Shown: piece by piece, positions 41,417 to 53,524 of the stretch
Position numbering within the stretch: the first letter of the stretch is position 1
Layout of the letters: each line of letters begins with the position of its first letter
Assembly (NCBI RefSeq): GCF_016756615.1
Contig: NZ_AP023262.1
Span: forward strand, 6,263,501-6,327,500
Length of the DNA: 64,000 nucleotides
Reading direction: 5' to 3'
Source: Mesorhizobium sp. L-8-3
Lineage (GTDB): Bacteria; Pseudomonadota; Alphaproteobacteria; Rhizobiales; Rhizobiaceae
The notes under the pieces: generated by a model
What the model saw: the letters and a program-made list of their open reading frames with translations, nothing else
What the model was told of the DNA's origin: nothing
The model's database searches: none
Made by a program: the position numbers and the translations under genes

Positions 41417-42322
41417 GTGGCTCTGGAATTCGACATGACCTTCGACCCCGCTTATGGCCACGCCGTCCAGATAGCACCCAATGTGCTTCGGCTGACGGTC
41501 GAGAATCCGAGCCCATTCACCTTCCACGGCACCAACACCTATATCGTGGGCGAGCACGCCCTGGCCGTCATCGATCCGGGTCCGGAGGACGAGGCGCATC
41601 TTGCCGCCATATTGAGGGCGGCTGCCGGTCGGCCGATCAGCCATATCTTCGTCAGCCATACGCATCGCGATCACTCCCCCTTGACCATGCGCCTCAAGGA
41701 GCGCACGGGCGCGACGGTCTATGCGGAAGGACCGCATCGCCCCGCCCGGCCGCTGCGAATCGGCGAGCTCAATCCGCTCGATGCCAGCGCCGATACGAGC
41801 TTCCGCCCCGACGTTGCGCTGGCCGATCAGGCATTGGTGGAAGGCGACGGCTGGACGTTGCGGGCCATCCACACGCCCGGCCACGCGGCCAACCATGCAG
41901 TCTTCGCGCTCGAGGGCACGGGCCTCCTGTTCTCCGCGGATCACGTGATGGCCTGGTCCACTTCGATCGTGGCTCCGCCCGACGGCGCCATGGCGGATTA
42001 TATGGCGTCGCTCGACAAGCTCCTGGAACGCGACGATCGATCGTTCCTGCCCGGCCACGGCGGGCCGGTCACCGCGCCGCAGGCTTTCATGCGCGGCCTG
42101 AAGGCGCACCGGAAGATGCGGGAAAGGGCGATCGTCGAGCGGCTGGCAGCGGGTGACCGCACCATCTCCGAAATGGTCAGCGCCATTTACCGGGACACCG
42201 ACCCGCGGCTGCACGGAGCTGCGGGTCTGTCCGTGCTCGCCCAGCTCGAGGATCTCGTCGCGCGCGATGTCGTCGCCACGCCGGCAGCCGTCGCCATCGA
42301 CGCGGAGTACCGGCTGAGATAG
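41417..42322 (+). CDS. Metallo-beta-lactamase-fold hydrolase
   Basis: 301 residues from GTG 41417, preceded by GGAGGAG at 7-base spacing. Metal ligands are clear: HTHRDH (81-86), the HTPGHAANH segment with a third-site His (about 154-162), the SADHVM Asp and a late LPGHGG His. The C-terminal winged-helix-like tail (about 240-300) is typical of the LACTB2/RNase-like MBL group. It is divergent from bioY with 118 bases between. Substrate unknown: related proteins hydrolyse thioesters, lactones or RNA. Confidence 0.85.
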   Translation: MALEFDMTFDPAYGHAVQIAPNVLRLTVENPSPFTFHGTNTYIVGEHALAVIDPGPEDEAHLAAILRAAAGRPISHIFVSHTHRDHSPLTMRLKERTGATVYAEGPHRPARPLRIGELNPLDASADTSFRPDVALADQALVEGDGWTLRAIHTPGHAANHAVFALEGTGLLFSADHVMAWSTSIVAPPDGAMADYMASLDKLLERDDRSFLPGHGGPVTAPQAFMRGLKAHRKMRERAIVERLAAGDRTISEMVSAIYRDTDPRLHGAAGLSVLAQLEDLVARDVVATPAAVAIDAEYRLR

Positions 42323-42533
42323 TCGCGCCAAGGCCGAAACAACTTCGATCGATTCCCGTAGGTCTCGCCGGCTCTCATAGCAAGGCGCCGGATGTTGACA
42401 CATCCGGTCGGTGTGATGCTGACGCATCCACCCGCCCCCAATCGCTGGCGCGACCCCTCCGGGCCGCTTGGCTTTCGCACCAGTGGCGTTGCGCGGTGGC
42501 GTGCCGCAGCGTCGATCTCATCGACCGCTGGCG

Positions 42534-43349
42534 TCAGTTCTCCGGGGTCTCCGGCGCGGCTACGCCTGCCTGGAGCTCGACTTCCTTGTCCGTCTCGTCG
42601 AGAAACCCGGCGATCCGCCTGCTATTGTCGCCGAGGTCGTGCCGGCCGAACCGGGATGCCGATCGCATGTCGACATAGGTGGACCCGCCCTCGTCCGCGA
42701 GGCGGATCGCGACGTCGGACGCAAAACCCAGGATCGTCGTACGGGCGACGAACACGATCGTGACGGCGCCGGGATCGAACTCGCCAGGCCCATTCGACGA
42801 GTATCTGCCGATTTCCGTCCAGCCATGCGCGGCGGCAAGGCCCTCGACGATCGGCTCGACGCGGTCGATCGGCAGTTCGTAGCGCCGACCGGTGATCTCC
42901 GGGTAGTTTTCCTGCTGGATCGCCGCGGCGTCCGCGCCGATCGTCGGGACCGGAATCATCGTATCGGTTTGCAGCCCGGCCGCGGCCGCAAGCAGCGGCG
43001 GGTCGGAAAGATCGGTCGAGATGTCATTGAGCTGCGGATAGACGAATACGCGGTAACCCGACACGAGGAACGGCGTCAGCACGGCGAGGGCAATCAGGCC
43101 GCCCAACACAGCATTCGAGGCACCCCGCTCACCGAGCGCCCAGACACGGGAGAAACCCGTTGCCGCCAGCATGAGGGCTGCGACCGCCAGGGCGCCGACG
43201 ATCCCGAGGATCCACAACAACGCGACGGTCTCGAGCAGGCTGTAGCGATGCGCCAGTCCAGCGACGACGAAAAGCACCGCATCGAACCACGCGAGTCGCC
43301 GCGACCAAGCCGCGGCTGACGACGCGCGCCGCTCAACCAGAACCGCCAT
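42534..43349 (-). CDS. DUF1499 membrane protein
   Basis: 271 residues from the ATG at 43349; ATG 43361 and 43370 are close alternatives and the frame stays open far upstream into repeat DNA. Three or four N-terminal hydrophobic segments (about 20-120) precede a soluble DUF1499 domain beginning at the signature NDISTDLSDPP. The family is widespread in rhizobia, of unknown function, probably periplasm-facing. It follows the acyl-CoA synthetase gene on the same strand but is separated from it by a hairpin and a repeat. Confidence 0.75.
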   Translation of the reverse strand: MAVLVERRASSAAAWSRRLAWFDAVLFVVAGLAHRYSLLETVALLWILGIVGALAVAALMLAATGFSRVWALGERGASNAVLGGLIALAVLTPFLVSGYRVFVYPQLNDISTDLSDPPLLAAAAGLQTDTMIPVPTIGADAAAIQQENYPEITGRRYELPIDRVEPIVEGLAAAHGWTEIGRYSSNGPGEFDPGAVTIVFVARTTILGFASDVAIRLADEGGSTYVDMRSASRFGRHDLGDNSRRIAGFLDETDKEVELQAGVAAPETPEN

Positions 43350-43375
43350 GCCACTTCGCATCAAGACCATCGGGC

Positions 43376-43440
43376 GCGTTCTAACGCATCGGTCCGAGAA
43401 TCGGAATCGATTTCGGTGGAATACGATGCGCCGGTCCGAA
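43376..43440. repeat. Degenerate rhizobial palindromic intergenic repeat
   Basis: CGCATCG (43385-43391) and CGATGCG (43424-43430) are inverted around an inner GAATCGGAATCGATTTCGG section, and GGTCCGA appears twice (43391 and 43433). The layout resembles the repeats at 52.9 and 53.4 kb, with lower similarity. Confidence 0.4.
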
Positions 43441-43451
43441 GGGATACAGCG

Positions 43452-43477
43452 GCCGTGCCCGCTCAAGCGGGCACGGC
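43452..43477 (-). terminator. Hairpin after the acyl-CoA synthetase gene
   Basis: GCCGTGCCCG / CGGGCACGGC form a perfect 10-bp stem with a 6-base loop, 42 bases beyond the stop of the minus-strand synthetase gene. No U-tract follows. Confidence 0.55.
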
Positions 43478-43518
43478 GAAGACGCTGCAGTTTCAGAAAG
43501 GACGGTTGTGCGACCGTA

Positions 43519-45147
43519 TCAGGCAGTCGGCAAGCGATAGTCCTGGAACTGCTCGCGCAGCGTAGTCTTCTGGATCTTTCCGGTGGCCGTGTGGGGAATC
43601 TCGGCGACGAAGGCGACATCGTCAGGCATCCACCATTTGGCGATCTTGCCGTTCATGTAGCCGAGGATGTCGTCCTTCGACGGCTCCTTGCCAGCCTTGC
43701 GCACCACCACCAGCAGCGGCCGCTCGTCCCATTTGGGGTGGGCGACACCGATCACGGCAGCCTCGGCGACATCGGGATGGCCGACGGCGAGGTTCTCGAT
43801 ATCGATCGTCGAAATCCACTCCCCGCCCGACTTGATGACGTCCTTGGCCCGGTCGGTGATCTGCATGTAGCCGCTGGCATCGATATGGGCGACGTCGCCC
43901 GTGTCGAACCAACCCTCTTCGTCGAATTGCTCCTTGCCGGCCCCGCCGTAATAGGCCCTGGCCACTGCCGGACCCCGCACCTTCAATCGTCCGAAGGTCT
44001 TGCCGTCCCACGGCCGGTCGACATTGTTATCGTCCGTCACCTTCATCTCGACGCCGAACGGCGCATGCCCTTGCTTCTGCTGGACGTCCAGCCGGGCATT
44101 ACCCTCCAATCCGTCATGAACCGGCTTCATCGTGCCGAGCGTGCCCAGCGGGCTCATCTCGGTCATGCCCCATGCATGGATCACCTCGACGCCGTAGTTG
44201 TCCTGGAACTTCTGGGTCATGGCGCGCGGACAGGCTGAACCGCCGATCACCACCTTCTTGAGATGAGGCAGCTTCTTACCCGTCTCCTCCAGATGCTGCA
44301 GCAGCATGAGCCAGACCGTCGGCACGGCGGCGGTAAAAGTCACCTTCTCGCTATCGAGAAGCTCGTTGATCGATGCCCCGTCCATCTTGCCGCCGGGCAT
44401 GACGAGCTTGGCGCCGATCATCAGCGCGCTCTGGCCTAGTCCCCAGGCATTGGCGTGGAACATCGGAACGACAGGCAGCACCACGTCGCGCGAGGAAATG
44501 CCCATCGCATCGGGCATGCAGGCGATCATCGCGTGCAGCACGTTGGAACGGTGGCTGTAGAGCACTCCCTTGGGATCGCCGGTAGTTCCCGATGTGTAGC
44601 ACATGCCTGCGGCGGTGTTCTCGTCGAAGCTCTTCCAGGCGAAATCGCCGTCGGCCTCGCCCAGCCACTCCTCGTAGGCGACGGCGTTCGGCAGCGAAGT
44701 CGCCGGCATATGCGCCTTGTCGGTGAGCACGATGACCTGCTTGAGCGACTTCACCCCGGCGGCGACCTTCTCGATCAGCGGCAGGAAGGTCAGGTCGACG
44801 AAAACGGCCCTGTCCTCCGCATGGTTCATGATCCATAGGATCTGTTCCGGAAAAAGGCGCGGATTGAGCGTATGATAGACCGCGCCGATGCCCATGATGC
44901 CATACCAGGCCTCGAGATGGCGCGCGGTGTTCCAGGCCAGCGTAGCGATGCGATCGCCGAGCCCGAAGCCATCGCGCTCGAGTCGCTGGGCGACTTTCAG
45001 CGACCGGCTGCGCAATTCGCCGTAATTCGTCCTGACGATCGGGCCTTCGATGGAGCGCGATATGATCTCGCGATCGCCATGCTGCAAAGCCGCATGGTCG
45101 ATCAATTTGTGGCACAGCAGCGGCCATTCCTGCATCAAGCCGAGCAT
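43519..45147 (-). CDS. Long-chain acyl-CoA synthetase / AMP-forming ligase
   Basis: 542-residue adenylate-forming enzyme that activates a fatty or other organic acid to its CoA thioester. The AMP-binding core YTSGTTGDPKG is at 184-194, with WGMTEMSPLG (motif A5) and the GWFDTGDVAHID hinge region further on; the C-terminal catalytic Lys lies in TGKIQKTTLR. The length and the segment ILWIMNHAEDRAVFVD fit the medium/long-chain group close to FadD-like and methylmercaptopropionyl-CoA ligases. No fatty acid genes are adjacent, so the substrate remains open. Confidence 0.92.
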   Translation of the reverse strand: MLGLMQEWPLLCHKLIDHAALQHGDREIISRSIEGPIVRTNYGELRSRSLKVAQRLERDGFGLGDRIATLAWNTARHLEAWYGIMGIGAVYHTLNPRLFPEQILWIMNHAEDRAVFVDLTFLPLIEKVAAGVKSLKQVIVLTDKAHMPATSLPNAVAYEEWLGEADGDFAWKSFDENTAAGMCYTSGTTGDPKGVLYSHRSNVLHAMIACMPDAMGISSRDVVLPVVPMFHANAWGLGQSALMIGAKLVMPGGKMDGASINELLDSEKVTFTAAVPTVWLMLLQHLEETGKKLPHLKKVVIGGSACPRAMTQKFQDNYGVEVIHAWGMTEMSPLGTLGTMKPVHDGLEGNARLDVQQKQGHAPFGVEMKVTDDNNVDRPWDGKTFGRLKVRGPAVARAYYGGAGKEQFDEEGWFDTGDVAHIDASGYMQITDRAKDVIKSGGEWISTIDIENLAVGHPDVAEAAVIGVAHPKWDERPLLVVVRKAGKEPSKDDILGYMNGKIAKWWMPDDVAFVAEIPHTATGKIQKTTLREQFQDYRLPTA

Positions 45148-45344
45148 TGAATCCTCCCGAAATTACCTCGCGGATAATTGAGAGCGACACGCGCGCTTTG
45201 TCCAGAGGAATGACGCGGCTTCCCTTGGGGCATCGATGAAAGTCGGCAAAGGGGCCTCGTCACAATACCGCCATTCTCGCGCGAAATCCTTCCAGGTTGG
45301 TGGGGCTCAAAGAGTAAGAGGCGTAAACTAGCGAGAGGCTCCCC

Positions 45345-45815
45345 ATGGACGCGACCAGCGAGGTCCGTCGGACCGCCGTCCCCGTGAAGCTGCCTGCGGT
45401 TGCGGCAGGAGTAAGCTTCGCGATCGAAATGCGCGAAAACATCCAGCCTGCGGCTGAAGACCCCGATCCCTCGACCCTGGGCGAACTTCTGTCCGAAATC
45501 GACCTGACACCGTCCCAATTCGAGGATGCGCTGCCCGACCTGCCGGACCTGGAGGATTTCGAGGAGTCCGTCCGCATGGCGCTCGCGGCCGTCGGCGGGG
45601 AGCTCCTGTTCCAGATGCGGCTGGAGAATGTCGACGATTGCCGGCACGTGGCCGCGGTGACGTTGGGCACAGGCGGCGATCGCCGGGTCGCCCTCGTCAT
45701 TCTGCCGCCCGAGGGTGTCATGCGGATCGAACCGGTGGAGAGCAGCACCAACCCGCTTGCGGCGCTCGCTCGCTCCTACGCCGGCGTGCTCGACGCGTAC
45801 CAGTCGGCGGCTTGA
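45345..45815 (+). CDS. Hypothetical protein, acidic
   Basis: 156 residues, rich in Asp, Glu, Ala and Leu, with no signal peptide or membrane segment. A pattern around LGELLSEIDLTPSQFEDALP suggests helices; the rest may be a small alpha/beta domain (VAAVTLGTGGDRRVALVIL). No family recognised. A GAGAGG stretch precedes the ATG. A longer frame on the other strand (45135-45959) has a less protein-like composition and no ribosome site, so this one is preferred. It is followed by a DUF427 gene in the same direction. Confidence 0.5.
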   Translation: MDATSEVRRTAVPVKLPAVAAGVSFAIEMRENIQPAAEDPDPSTLGELLSEIDLTPSQFEDALPDLPDLEDFEESVRMALAAVGGELLFQMRLENVDDCRHVAAVTLGTGGDRRVALVILPPEGVMRIEPVESSTNPLAALARSYAGVLDAYQSAA

Positions 45816-46001
45816 CTCCAGCAAGGACCGCCGCCGCGACGTTCGAAGCGAAACAGAAGCTTCCCGCGCGGGATATAAAAGGCAGGGGTTGCGCCCACCT
45901 CGTTGCGTCAGGCATACAAAGAAGCGATTGGTGCCGTCCCGCGCCGGCAGGTCCATCACGGACGCAGAGGGACAACGTCGCTTCCTCAGGAGGGCCAGCA
46001 G

Positions 46002-46376
46002 ATGAAGACGTCAGGGAATCCGTCACCTGGCTTCGCTCGCAACCCGGGCAAGTCGATCAGCGTCGCGCCCTACGAGGGCACGGTCACCGTTCGATCCGGG
46101 GATAGGATCATAGCCGATTCGGGACGCGCGAAGCTGCTCACGGAGGTGCCCTATCCGCCGGTCCTCTATGTTCCCTTCGGCGATATCGATTTCGGCGCCC
46201 TGGAGAAGACATCGACCTCGACCCACTGTCCCTACAAGGGCGATGCGAGCTACTGGAGCGTCAAGGGCGGCGCGAAGGATGCGATGTGGGCCTATGAGGC
46301 ACCCTTCGACGAAATGGCGGAGATCAAGGATCATGGCGCGTTCTATCCCGACCGGGTGACGGTCGAGACGCGGTGA
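46002..46376 (+). CDS. DUF427 protein
   Basis: 124 residues from ATG 46002, with a strong CAGGAGGG site. The compact DUF427 domain is recognised from the pattern VTVRSGDRIIADSGRAKLL, then PVLYVPFGDI and THCPYKGDASYWSV, ending in FYPDRVTVE. The family has a beta-rich fold and no firmly known function; it is common in actinobacteria and alphaproteobacteria. No operon partner is clear: the preceding gene ends 186 bases upstream and nothing follows closely. Confidence 0.85.
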   Translation: MKTSGNPSPGFARNPGKSISVAPYEGTVTVRSGDRIIADSGRAKLLTEVPYPPVLYVPFGDIDFGALEKTSTSTHCPYKGDASYWSVKGGAKDAMWAYEAPFDEMAEIKDHGAFYPDRVTVETR

Positions 46377-46676
46377 GCCGAAGCGTCACGATCAGCGCGG
46401 GACTGCGCCTTCAAAGCACCACAAGGCGTCTCGAGGTGATTCGTCGATCTCGAACCAAGGAAGACCACCCGTCATTCACAACAGAATCGAGAGGCAACGG
46501 CGCCGTGCCCGGCAGACTGCCTTGGTGGTATCTGAACATCTTCTTCACAGCGCATTAAGCTTTTGCGTGCAGCAACTTTCCATCGACAATATCGAACACA
46601 TGGACGCCTGCGCTGTTCTGGTGCATAGCCTCCCCATGACGGAGCCCCTACGTGCATTGATTCAGGTGACGCAACG
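46377..46676. other. Gap of 300 bases before the glycosyltransferase pair
   Basis: No gene, RNA or strong repeat was recognised. An AGGTGA about 7 bases before the GTG at 46677 is the likely ribosome site of the next gene. Confidence 0.4.
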
Positions 46677-48221
46677 GTGAGCAGTTCCCATGGCGAGGGC
46701 TGTCGGACATTTCGGTGGCACTACATTCTGTCGGCGATGGCCAGCGTTGCCTTGTCGATCTGGGGCGCCTACGCGACGTCGATTCCCAATCCCGATGCCT
46801 CGCTGTACCTGAGAGCGGCAGAGTATTTCTCGCAAGGTCGCTTTGCCGACGGAATGGCCATCTACCGCTGGCCGTTCTACAGCTTGCTGATTTCAGGGGT
46901 CATGTCGCTCACCGGCTTGTCGGCGCTGCTCGCCGCGCAGGTCGTCAACGGCGTCCTGACGCTCGGCACGACCGTCACTTTTGTCGCGCTCGCCTATCGG
47001 CTGACCAATGGCGACCGGGCCTTTGTGACGGTCGCAACGATCATGATCGTTTTCCAGCCCCAGCTCACGGAACTGCGATCCTGGGTGATACGCGACAACG
47101 GCTATCTCTGTTTCTTCCTCGTCGCCGTCTACTTCGCGGTAGCCGACAACCAACAGCCGTCGCTGTTCAGGAAGCTCGCCCTGCTCGCAGCACTGGCCGC
47201 CGCGACCTTGTTCCGGATCGAAGGATTCTATCTGGCAGCGCTTGTCGCCGTCTACTACATCATCATCCGGCTCAGGACCGTTACCCAGCAGGCCAGCACG
47301 ATCGCCGTCTTCGTCATCGCGGTATCCGCAATACTGCCGTTCATGTTCGGCATATGGGCGAGCGGTACCTTCGCCAGATGGATCGAGGGCAAAGTCCTGC
47401 CGCAGAAGATGTCGATCTTCGGCCCCGCCATTCTCGAGCGCGTCGACATCCTCGAGAAGGATGTGCTGGTGCTCGGCTCCGGACACGGATGGCAGGCCTA
47501 TGTCGCCATCGCTGTTGGACTGGCGCTCATCCAGATCGTGCGCGCGTTGACGCCGGTCTATACACTCTTCGGCCTCTTCGCGTTCCTGCCGCATCGCCTG
47601 CTGCCTCAAAAGGCCAACCTCACCGTGGTCTGGTTCGCGGCCGGCCAGTTGCCGATGCTGATCCTGTTCACCTTCATGAAGGCGCTGCTCGACTGGCGCT
47701 ACGCCATGGGCTTCGCCCTGATCGCGATGTTCGCGACCGTCGCCTGCGCGACCGCGAGTTGGCGAGAACTGCTGATGGGGCGCCCCCGGGCCTTTCTGGT
47801 CTTTCCCTCCATCGTCATCGCGGTCGCCATAAGCTGGGTTCTGGACACCCCGAAGCACGGACGACTGGGGCAATATACGGATGCAGCGACCTGGATCCGC
47901 GAGAACGTGCCGGCAACCGCCAACATCTGGATGAACGAGCCGCGTATCGCCTATTTCTCGGGTCACACCTATCGGAATGTGGCAGGGGTCACCGAGATCC
48001 TCTCGCTCCCCCGTCCGGCGTTCGAGAAGAACGGGCAGATCGACGTCTTTGTCTATGCGACCGGCACCGCCGATCTCAAGGCACCGTTTCCGAATGGCCG
48101 TCCGCCCAAGGTGGTCCAGACATTCTTTGGCACGGACGGGAATTTCGTTCAGGTGTTCGCCATGTGCCGGGCGATGACGCACTGCAGCCCGCCGTCGAAG
48201 CCGGCCCCCGCCAGTCAATGA
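46677..48221 (+). CDS. GT-C-type membrane glycosyltransferase (ArnT/PMT family-like)
   Basis: 514 residues, starting with GTG. About ten membrane helices follow a first periplasmic loop with NPDASLYLRAAEYF and an Asp in the position of the catalytic acid of GT-C enzymes; RIEGFYLAALVAVYY and further helices follow. A hydrophilic periplasmic C-terminal domain (from about 400) is also typical. Such enzymes take sugars from polyprenyl-phosphate donors. It overlaps the following GT-B gene by ATGA, so both probably act on the same envelope glycan. Acceptor unknown. Confidence 0.78.
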   Translation: MSSSHGEGCRTFRWHYILSAMASVALSIWGAYATSIPNPDASLYLRAAEYFSQGRFADGMAIYRWPFYSLLISGVMSLTGLSALLAAQVVNGVLTLGTTVTFVALAYRLTNGDRAFVTVATIMIVFQPQLTELRSWVIRDNGYLCFFLVAVYFAVADNQQPSLFRKLALLAALAAATLFRIEGFYLAALVAVYYIIIRLRTVTQQASTIAVFVIAVSAILPFMFGIWASGTFARWIEGKVLPQKMSIFGPAILERVDILEKDVLVLGSGHGWQAYVAIAVGLALIQIVRALTPVYTLFGLFAFLPHRLLPQKANLTVVWFAAGQLPMLILFTFMKALLDWRYAMGFALIAMFATVACATASWRELLMGRPRAFLVFPSIVIAVAISWVLDTPKHGRLGQYTDAATWIRENVPATANIWMNEPRIAYFSGHTYRNVAGVTEILSLPRPAFEKNGQIDVFVYATGTADLKAPFPNGRPPKVVQTFFGTDGNFVQVFAMCRAMTHCSPPSKPAPASQ

Positions 48222-49345
48222 GGATCGCCCTCGGCATCCACCGGCTGCAGCCGCGCGGCGGGCTCGAAGACAACTGCCTTCGGATCGCGGCGGAACTCGA
48301 TCGCCGCGGCCACGAGGCAACGTTGTTCGTAGCCGGCGCTTGTCCGGATGTGAAGTTTCCTGTCGTATCGATCGCCCCGCGGCGCAAGCCATCATCGAAT
48401 CACGCGCGCGCCGCGGCCTTCGCCACAGCCTTCGTCAATGCGACGAACGGACGTTTCGACCGAACCGTCGCGTTCCAGCCCGCGCCCGGTGCCGAAATCC
48501 TGTTTCTGGCCGATGCGCTGCGTAACCGCGCGGACGCGCCTTTTCTCAAGCGCCTGACTCCCAGATTCCGGACCTTTGCCCGGCTTGAACAGGGCTGTTT
48601 CGACACACCGGCCAAGACGCGGATCATCGGCGTCGCCCTTTCCCAGATGCGAGCCGCCGTGGAGCGCTATCCCTCGAGCCGCGAGCGTGTCGCCGTCATC
48701 CCCCCCGCCATTGCGGAAACGCGGCGGCGGCCCGAGCTTCGCGATCAATTGAGGCCGGCGGCACGGGCAGAACTGGGATTGGCGCCGGACGAGCCGGCCT
48801 GGCTCTGGCTCGGCCTCCAGCCGGAAATCAAGGGCCTCGACCGCGTCATCGAAGCGCTTCCCGACCATCCCCGCGCACGCCTGCTGGTCGGAGGCCTCGG
48901 CTCCGGCGATCACAAGATGCGAAAACCCCTCGCCCGCGCCGCGCAACTCGGCGTGGGCGACCGCATCCGATGCATGGGCTACATCTCGGGAGACCGTTTC
49001 TTCAAGGCAGTCGCGGCGGCCGATGTGCTCGCCCATCCGGCGCGAGTCGAAGTCGCAGGGGCCGTGATTCTGGAGGCGATCGTGAACGGTCTGCCTGTCG
49101 TGACCACTGATATATGCGGCTTTTCCGGGCGGATCCTGGAGGCTGGCGCCGGCAAGGTCGTGACCGGCCCTTTCGCGGCCGACACCTTCAGCAGGTTTCT
49201 TGGTGACGTCGGTGGCGCCGGCAACGAGGACCTTTCACGCAGGGGCATTGCCTATGGCGCCAATCCGGAGCTCTATTCCGGCGTCGACGTTGCCTGCGAC
49301 CTGATCGAGGCCGAGCATTGGCCGGCCCCTCCGGAAGGCCTCTGA
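48218..49345 (+). CDS. Glycosyltransferase, GT-B fold, group 1 (GT4, WaaG-like)
   Basis: 375 residues from the ATG that overlaps the upstream stop as ATGA. Start MRIALGIHRLQPRGGLEDN gives the N-terminal Rossmann domain with its glycine-rich acceptor loop. The C-terminal nucleotide-sugar domain shows PAWLWLGLQPEIKGLDRVIEAL, RIRCMGYISGDRF and the EX7E-like VEVAGAVILEAIVNGLPVV. It resembles WaaG-type LPS core glucosyltransferases. The paired membrane enzyme suggests lipopolysaccharide or another envelope polymer. Confidence 0.85.
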   Translation: MRIALGIHRLQPRGGLEDNCLRIAAELDRRGHEATLFVAGACPDVKFPVVSIAPRRKPSSNHARAAAFATAFVNATNGRFDRTVAFQPAPGAEILFLADALRNRADAPFLKRLTPRFRTFARLEQGCFDTPAKTRIIGVALSQMRAAVERYPSSRERVAVIPPAIAETRRRPELRDQLRPAARAELGLAPDEPAWLWLGLQPEIKGLDRVIEALPDHPRARLLVGGLGSGDHKMRKPLARAAQLGVGDRIRCMGYISGDRFFKAVAAADVLAHPARVEVAGAVILEAIVNGLPVVTTDICGFSGRILEAGAGKVVTGPFAADTFSRFLGDVGGAGNEDLSRRGIAYGANPELYSGVDVACDLIEAEHWPAPPEGL

Positions 49346-49552
49346 ACAGAAGTGCGACGCCGCTTGATGCTCCTGCCCGTCAGGGGCGTGACGCTCAGTC
49401 ATGACGCCGTCGGTTCCCTCCCACCCGTTCCACTCGGGCGCACGAGGGTGAAGCCCTTCCTTCGAGGCCAAACGGCATTTGACCACCCTTCGCGCACAGG
49501 CGGCTCTGCCCAACGACCGTATCGCGGCGAAATCGGCGCCGTCGCTGCCGGC

Positions 49553-52219
<2,667 letters not shown>

Positions 52220-52459
52220 CGCGCGCGCCTCTGAAGGTTCCGGTCCAGCCCTCTTATTCGTTCGTGGAGAACGCCGCCACGATAAAATCGGTTGAAGAAA
52301 AAGTACTGGAAAAACGCGGGGATCAGCGCCAGCCGGGCGTGGGGGAAAGCACCGATGTCCTATGCGCAGGCCGCTCGACAGCGTCGCAACCCATGACATT
52401 CATGCTTGCGGCTGCCCTCCTGGCCGTATAGAACATAAAGAGAACGAGTGAGGTGCGCG

Positions 52460-52795
52460 ATGAAAGAGACCGGCAAACTGGACTATATCGAAATGTCCGC
52501 CACGGGTTCGACGCTGGACAGCACCAAGGCCTTCTACAGCGCGGCCTTCGGCTGGTCCTTCACCGACTACGGCCCGAACTACACCGCGTTCGACGAAGGT
52601 CTGGAAGGAGGGTTCCAGACCCAGGAGCAGGCAAAGCCGCTCCCCATCCTCTATTCCAGGGAACTCGAAGCGACCTTGACAGCGGTCGAGGAAGCCGGCG
52701 GCAGGATCGTCAAGCCGATCTTTTCGTTCCCTGGAGGACGACGCTTCCATTTCGTCGATCCAGCCGGCAACGAACTGGCGGTCTGGGGACAGTAG
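52460..52795 (+). CDS. VOC/glyoxalase-superfamily protein
   Basis: 111 residues from ATG 52460 (a GTG 12 bases earlier is in frame). Single VOC domain: LDYIEMSATGSTLDSTKAFY at the start, TDYGPNYTAFD in the middle and RRFHFVDPAGNELAVW at the end, where the terminal Glu is a typical metal ligand. Only one clear ligand pair is visible, as expected when dimerisation completes the site. Members include glyoxalases, dioxygenases and resistance proteins; nothing here selects among them. Confidence 0.85.
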   Translation: MKETGKLDYIEMSATGSTLDSTKAFYSAAFGWSFTDYGPNYTAFDEGLEGGFQTQEQAKPLPILYSRELEATLTAVEEAGGRIVKPIFSFPGGRRFHFVDPAGNELAVWGQ

Positions 52796-52896
52796 AACAT
52801 GTCTCCCGAAAGGGTGCCGTGGTTTCGGGATAAGGACATGCGCAAATCAAGAACCTGCAGCGCGTCGCGTGAATGCTTTTTCGTGCGACATGATGT

Positions 52897-52980
52897 GGAG
52901 CGCCGCGCTTCCATCCGAACGCGCAAAGGACACTCCAGCACTTTGAACCCACGCATCGTGCTTTCCGAAAATCGAGTACG
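52897..52980 (+). repeat. Intergenic repeat, copy A (inverted relative to copy B)
   Basis: This 84-base stretch, from GGAGCGCCGCGC to CGAAAATCGAGTACG, matches the reverse complement of 53436-53517 over its length, with near identity in ACGCGCAAAGGAC and TCGTGCTTTCCGAAAATC. The two copies flank one small gene in inverted orientation. Confidence 0.75.
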
Positions 52981-53008
52981 TTCTTCGGGCCGGTAGCCAC
53001 CCGACGCA

Positions 53009-53398
53009 CTATCGCGGCTGGGCGAGCCGGGTGAGGACACCTCTCAGTGCGCCTGTCGCGAGCGCGACATCGGGCTCCTTCTGCAAGGCCATCAGATAGC
53101 GCAGGCGAAACTCGGCCTGTATGCTCTCCTCCTCGCCGAGCAACTGTCCGGCCGCGGTCAGGAAGGGAGCGAGTTCCGCAATGTCCTCCTTGTCGTCGAG
53201 CGCCTCTTCAAGCTGCACGATGAGTTGCGACAGGGCACCCATCCAGCTGAAGCGCGGATCGCCGATGACGGCGAAAAGCAGCGTATAGGGGTTCTGCAGT
53301 TCCGGATCGTCACCGGCCTCGGCGCGGATCAGCGCGCGATGAAGCCCCTTCAGCGCCGTTGCCAATTCTCCGCCTCGGGCTCGTTCCTCTTCCGTCAT
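53009..53398 (-). CDS. Hypothetical helical protein
   Basis: 129 residues from ATG 53398, with AGGA about 11 bases upstream. The frame is open upstream only because it runs through repeat copy B. Sequence is acidic and helical (ARGGELATALKGLHRALIRA, LSQLIVQLEEALDDKEDIAE), soluble, with no motif that I recognise. It lies downstream of smc on the same strand and is bracketed by an inverted pair of repeats. Confidence 0.6.
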   Translation of the reverse strand: MTEEERARGGELATALKGLHRALIRAEAGDDPELQNPYTLLFAVIGDPRFSWMGALSQLIVQLEEALDDKEDIAELAPFLTAAGQLLGEEESIQAEFRLRYLMALQKEPDVALATGALRGVLTRLAQPR

Positions 53399-53418
53399 GA
53401 GATTCGTTCCTGATCGCA

Positions 53419-53517
53419 TCGTGCTTTCCCAGGATCGTACTCGATTTTCGGAAAGCACGAAGCTCGGATTCAAAGCCAGAGCGTCCTTTGCGCGTCCCAC
53501 TGGACGCGCGGCGCTCC
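53419..53517 (-). repeat. Intergenic repeat, copy B, with an extra palindrome
   Basis: 53436-53517 is the inverted match of copy A. In addition TCGTGCTTTCC (53419-53429) and GGAAAGCACGA (53450-53460) form perfect 11-base inverted arms around 20 bases, so the transcript could fold into a hairpin at the 3' end of the smc transcript. Confidence 0.75.
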
Positions 53518-53524
53518 GGGCGGA

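Noticed and set aside
45135..45959. 274-codon minus-strand open frame opposite the 45345-45815 gene
   Set aside because: Composition is Arg/Gly-rich as in antisense frames of GC-rich genes, no motif is present, and it overlaps the acyl-CoA synthetase start region.
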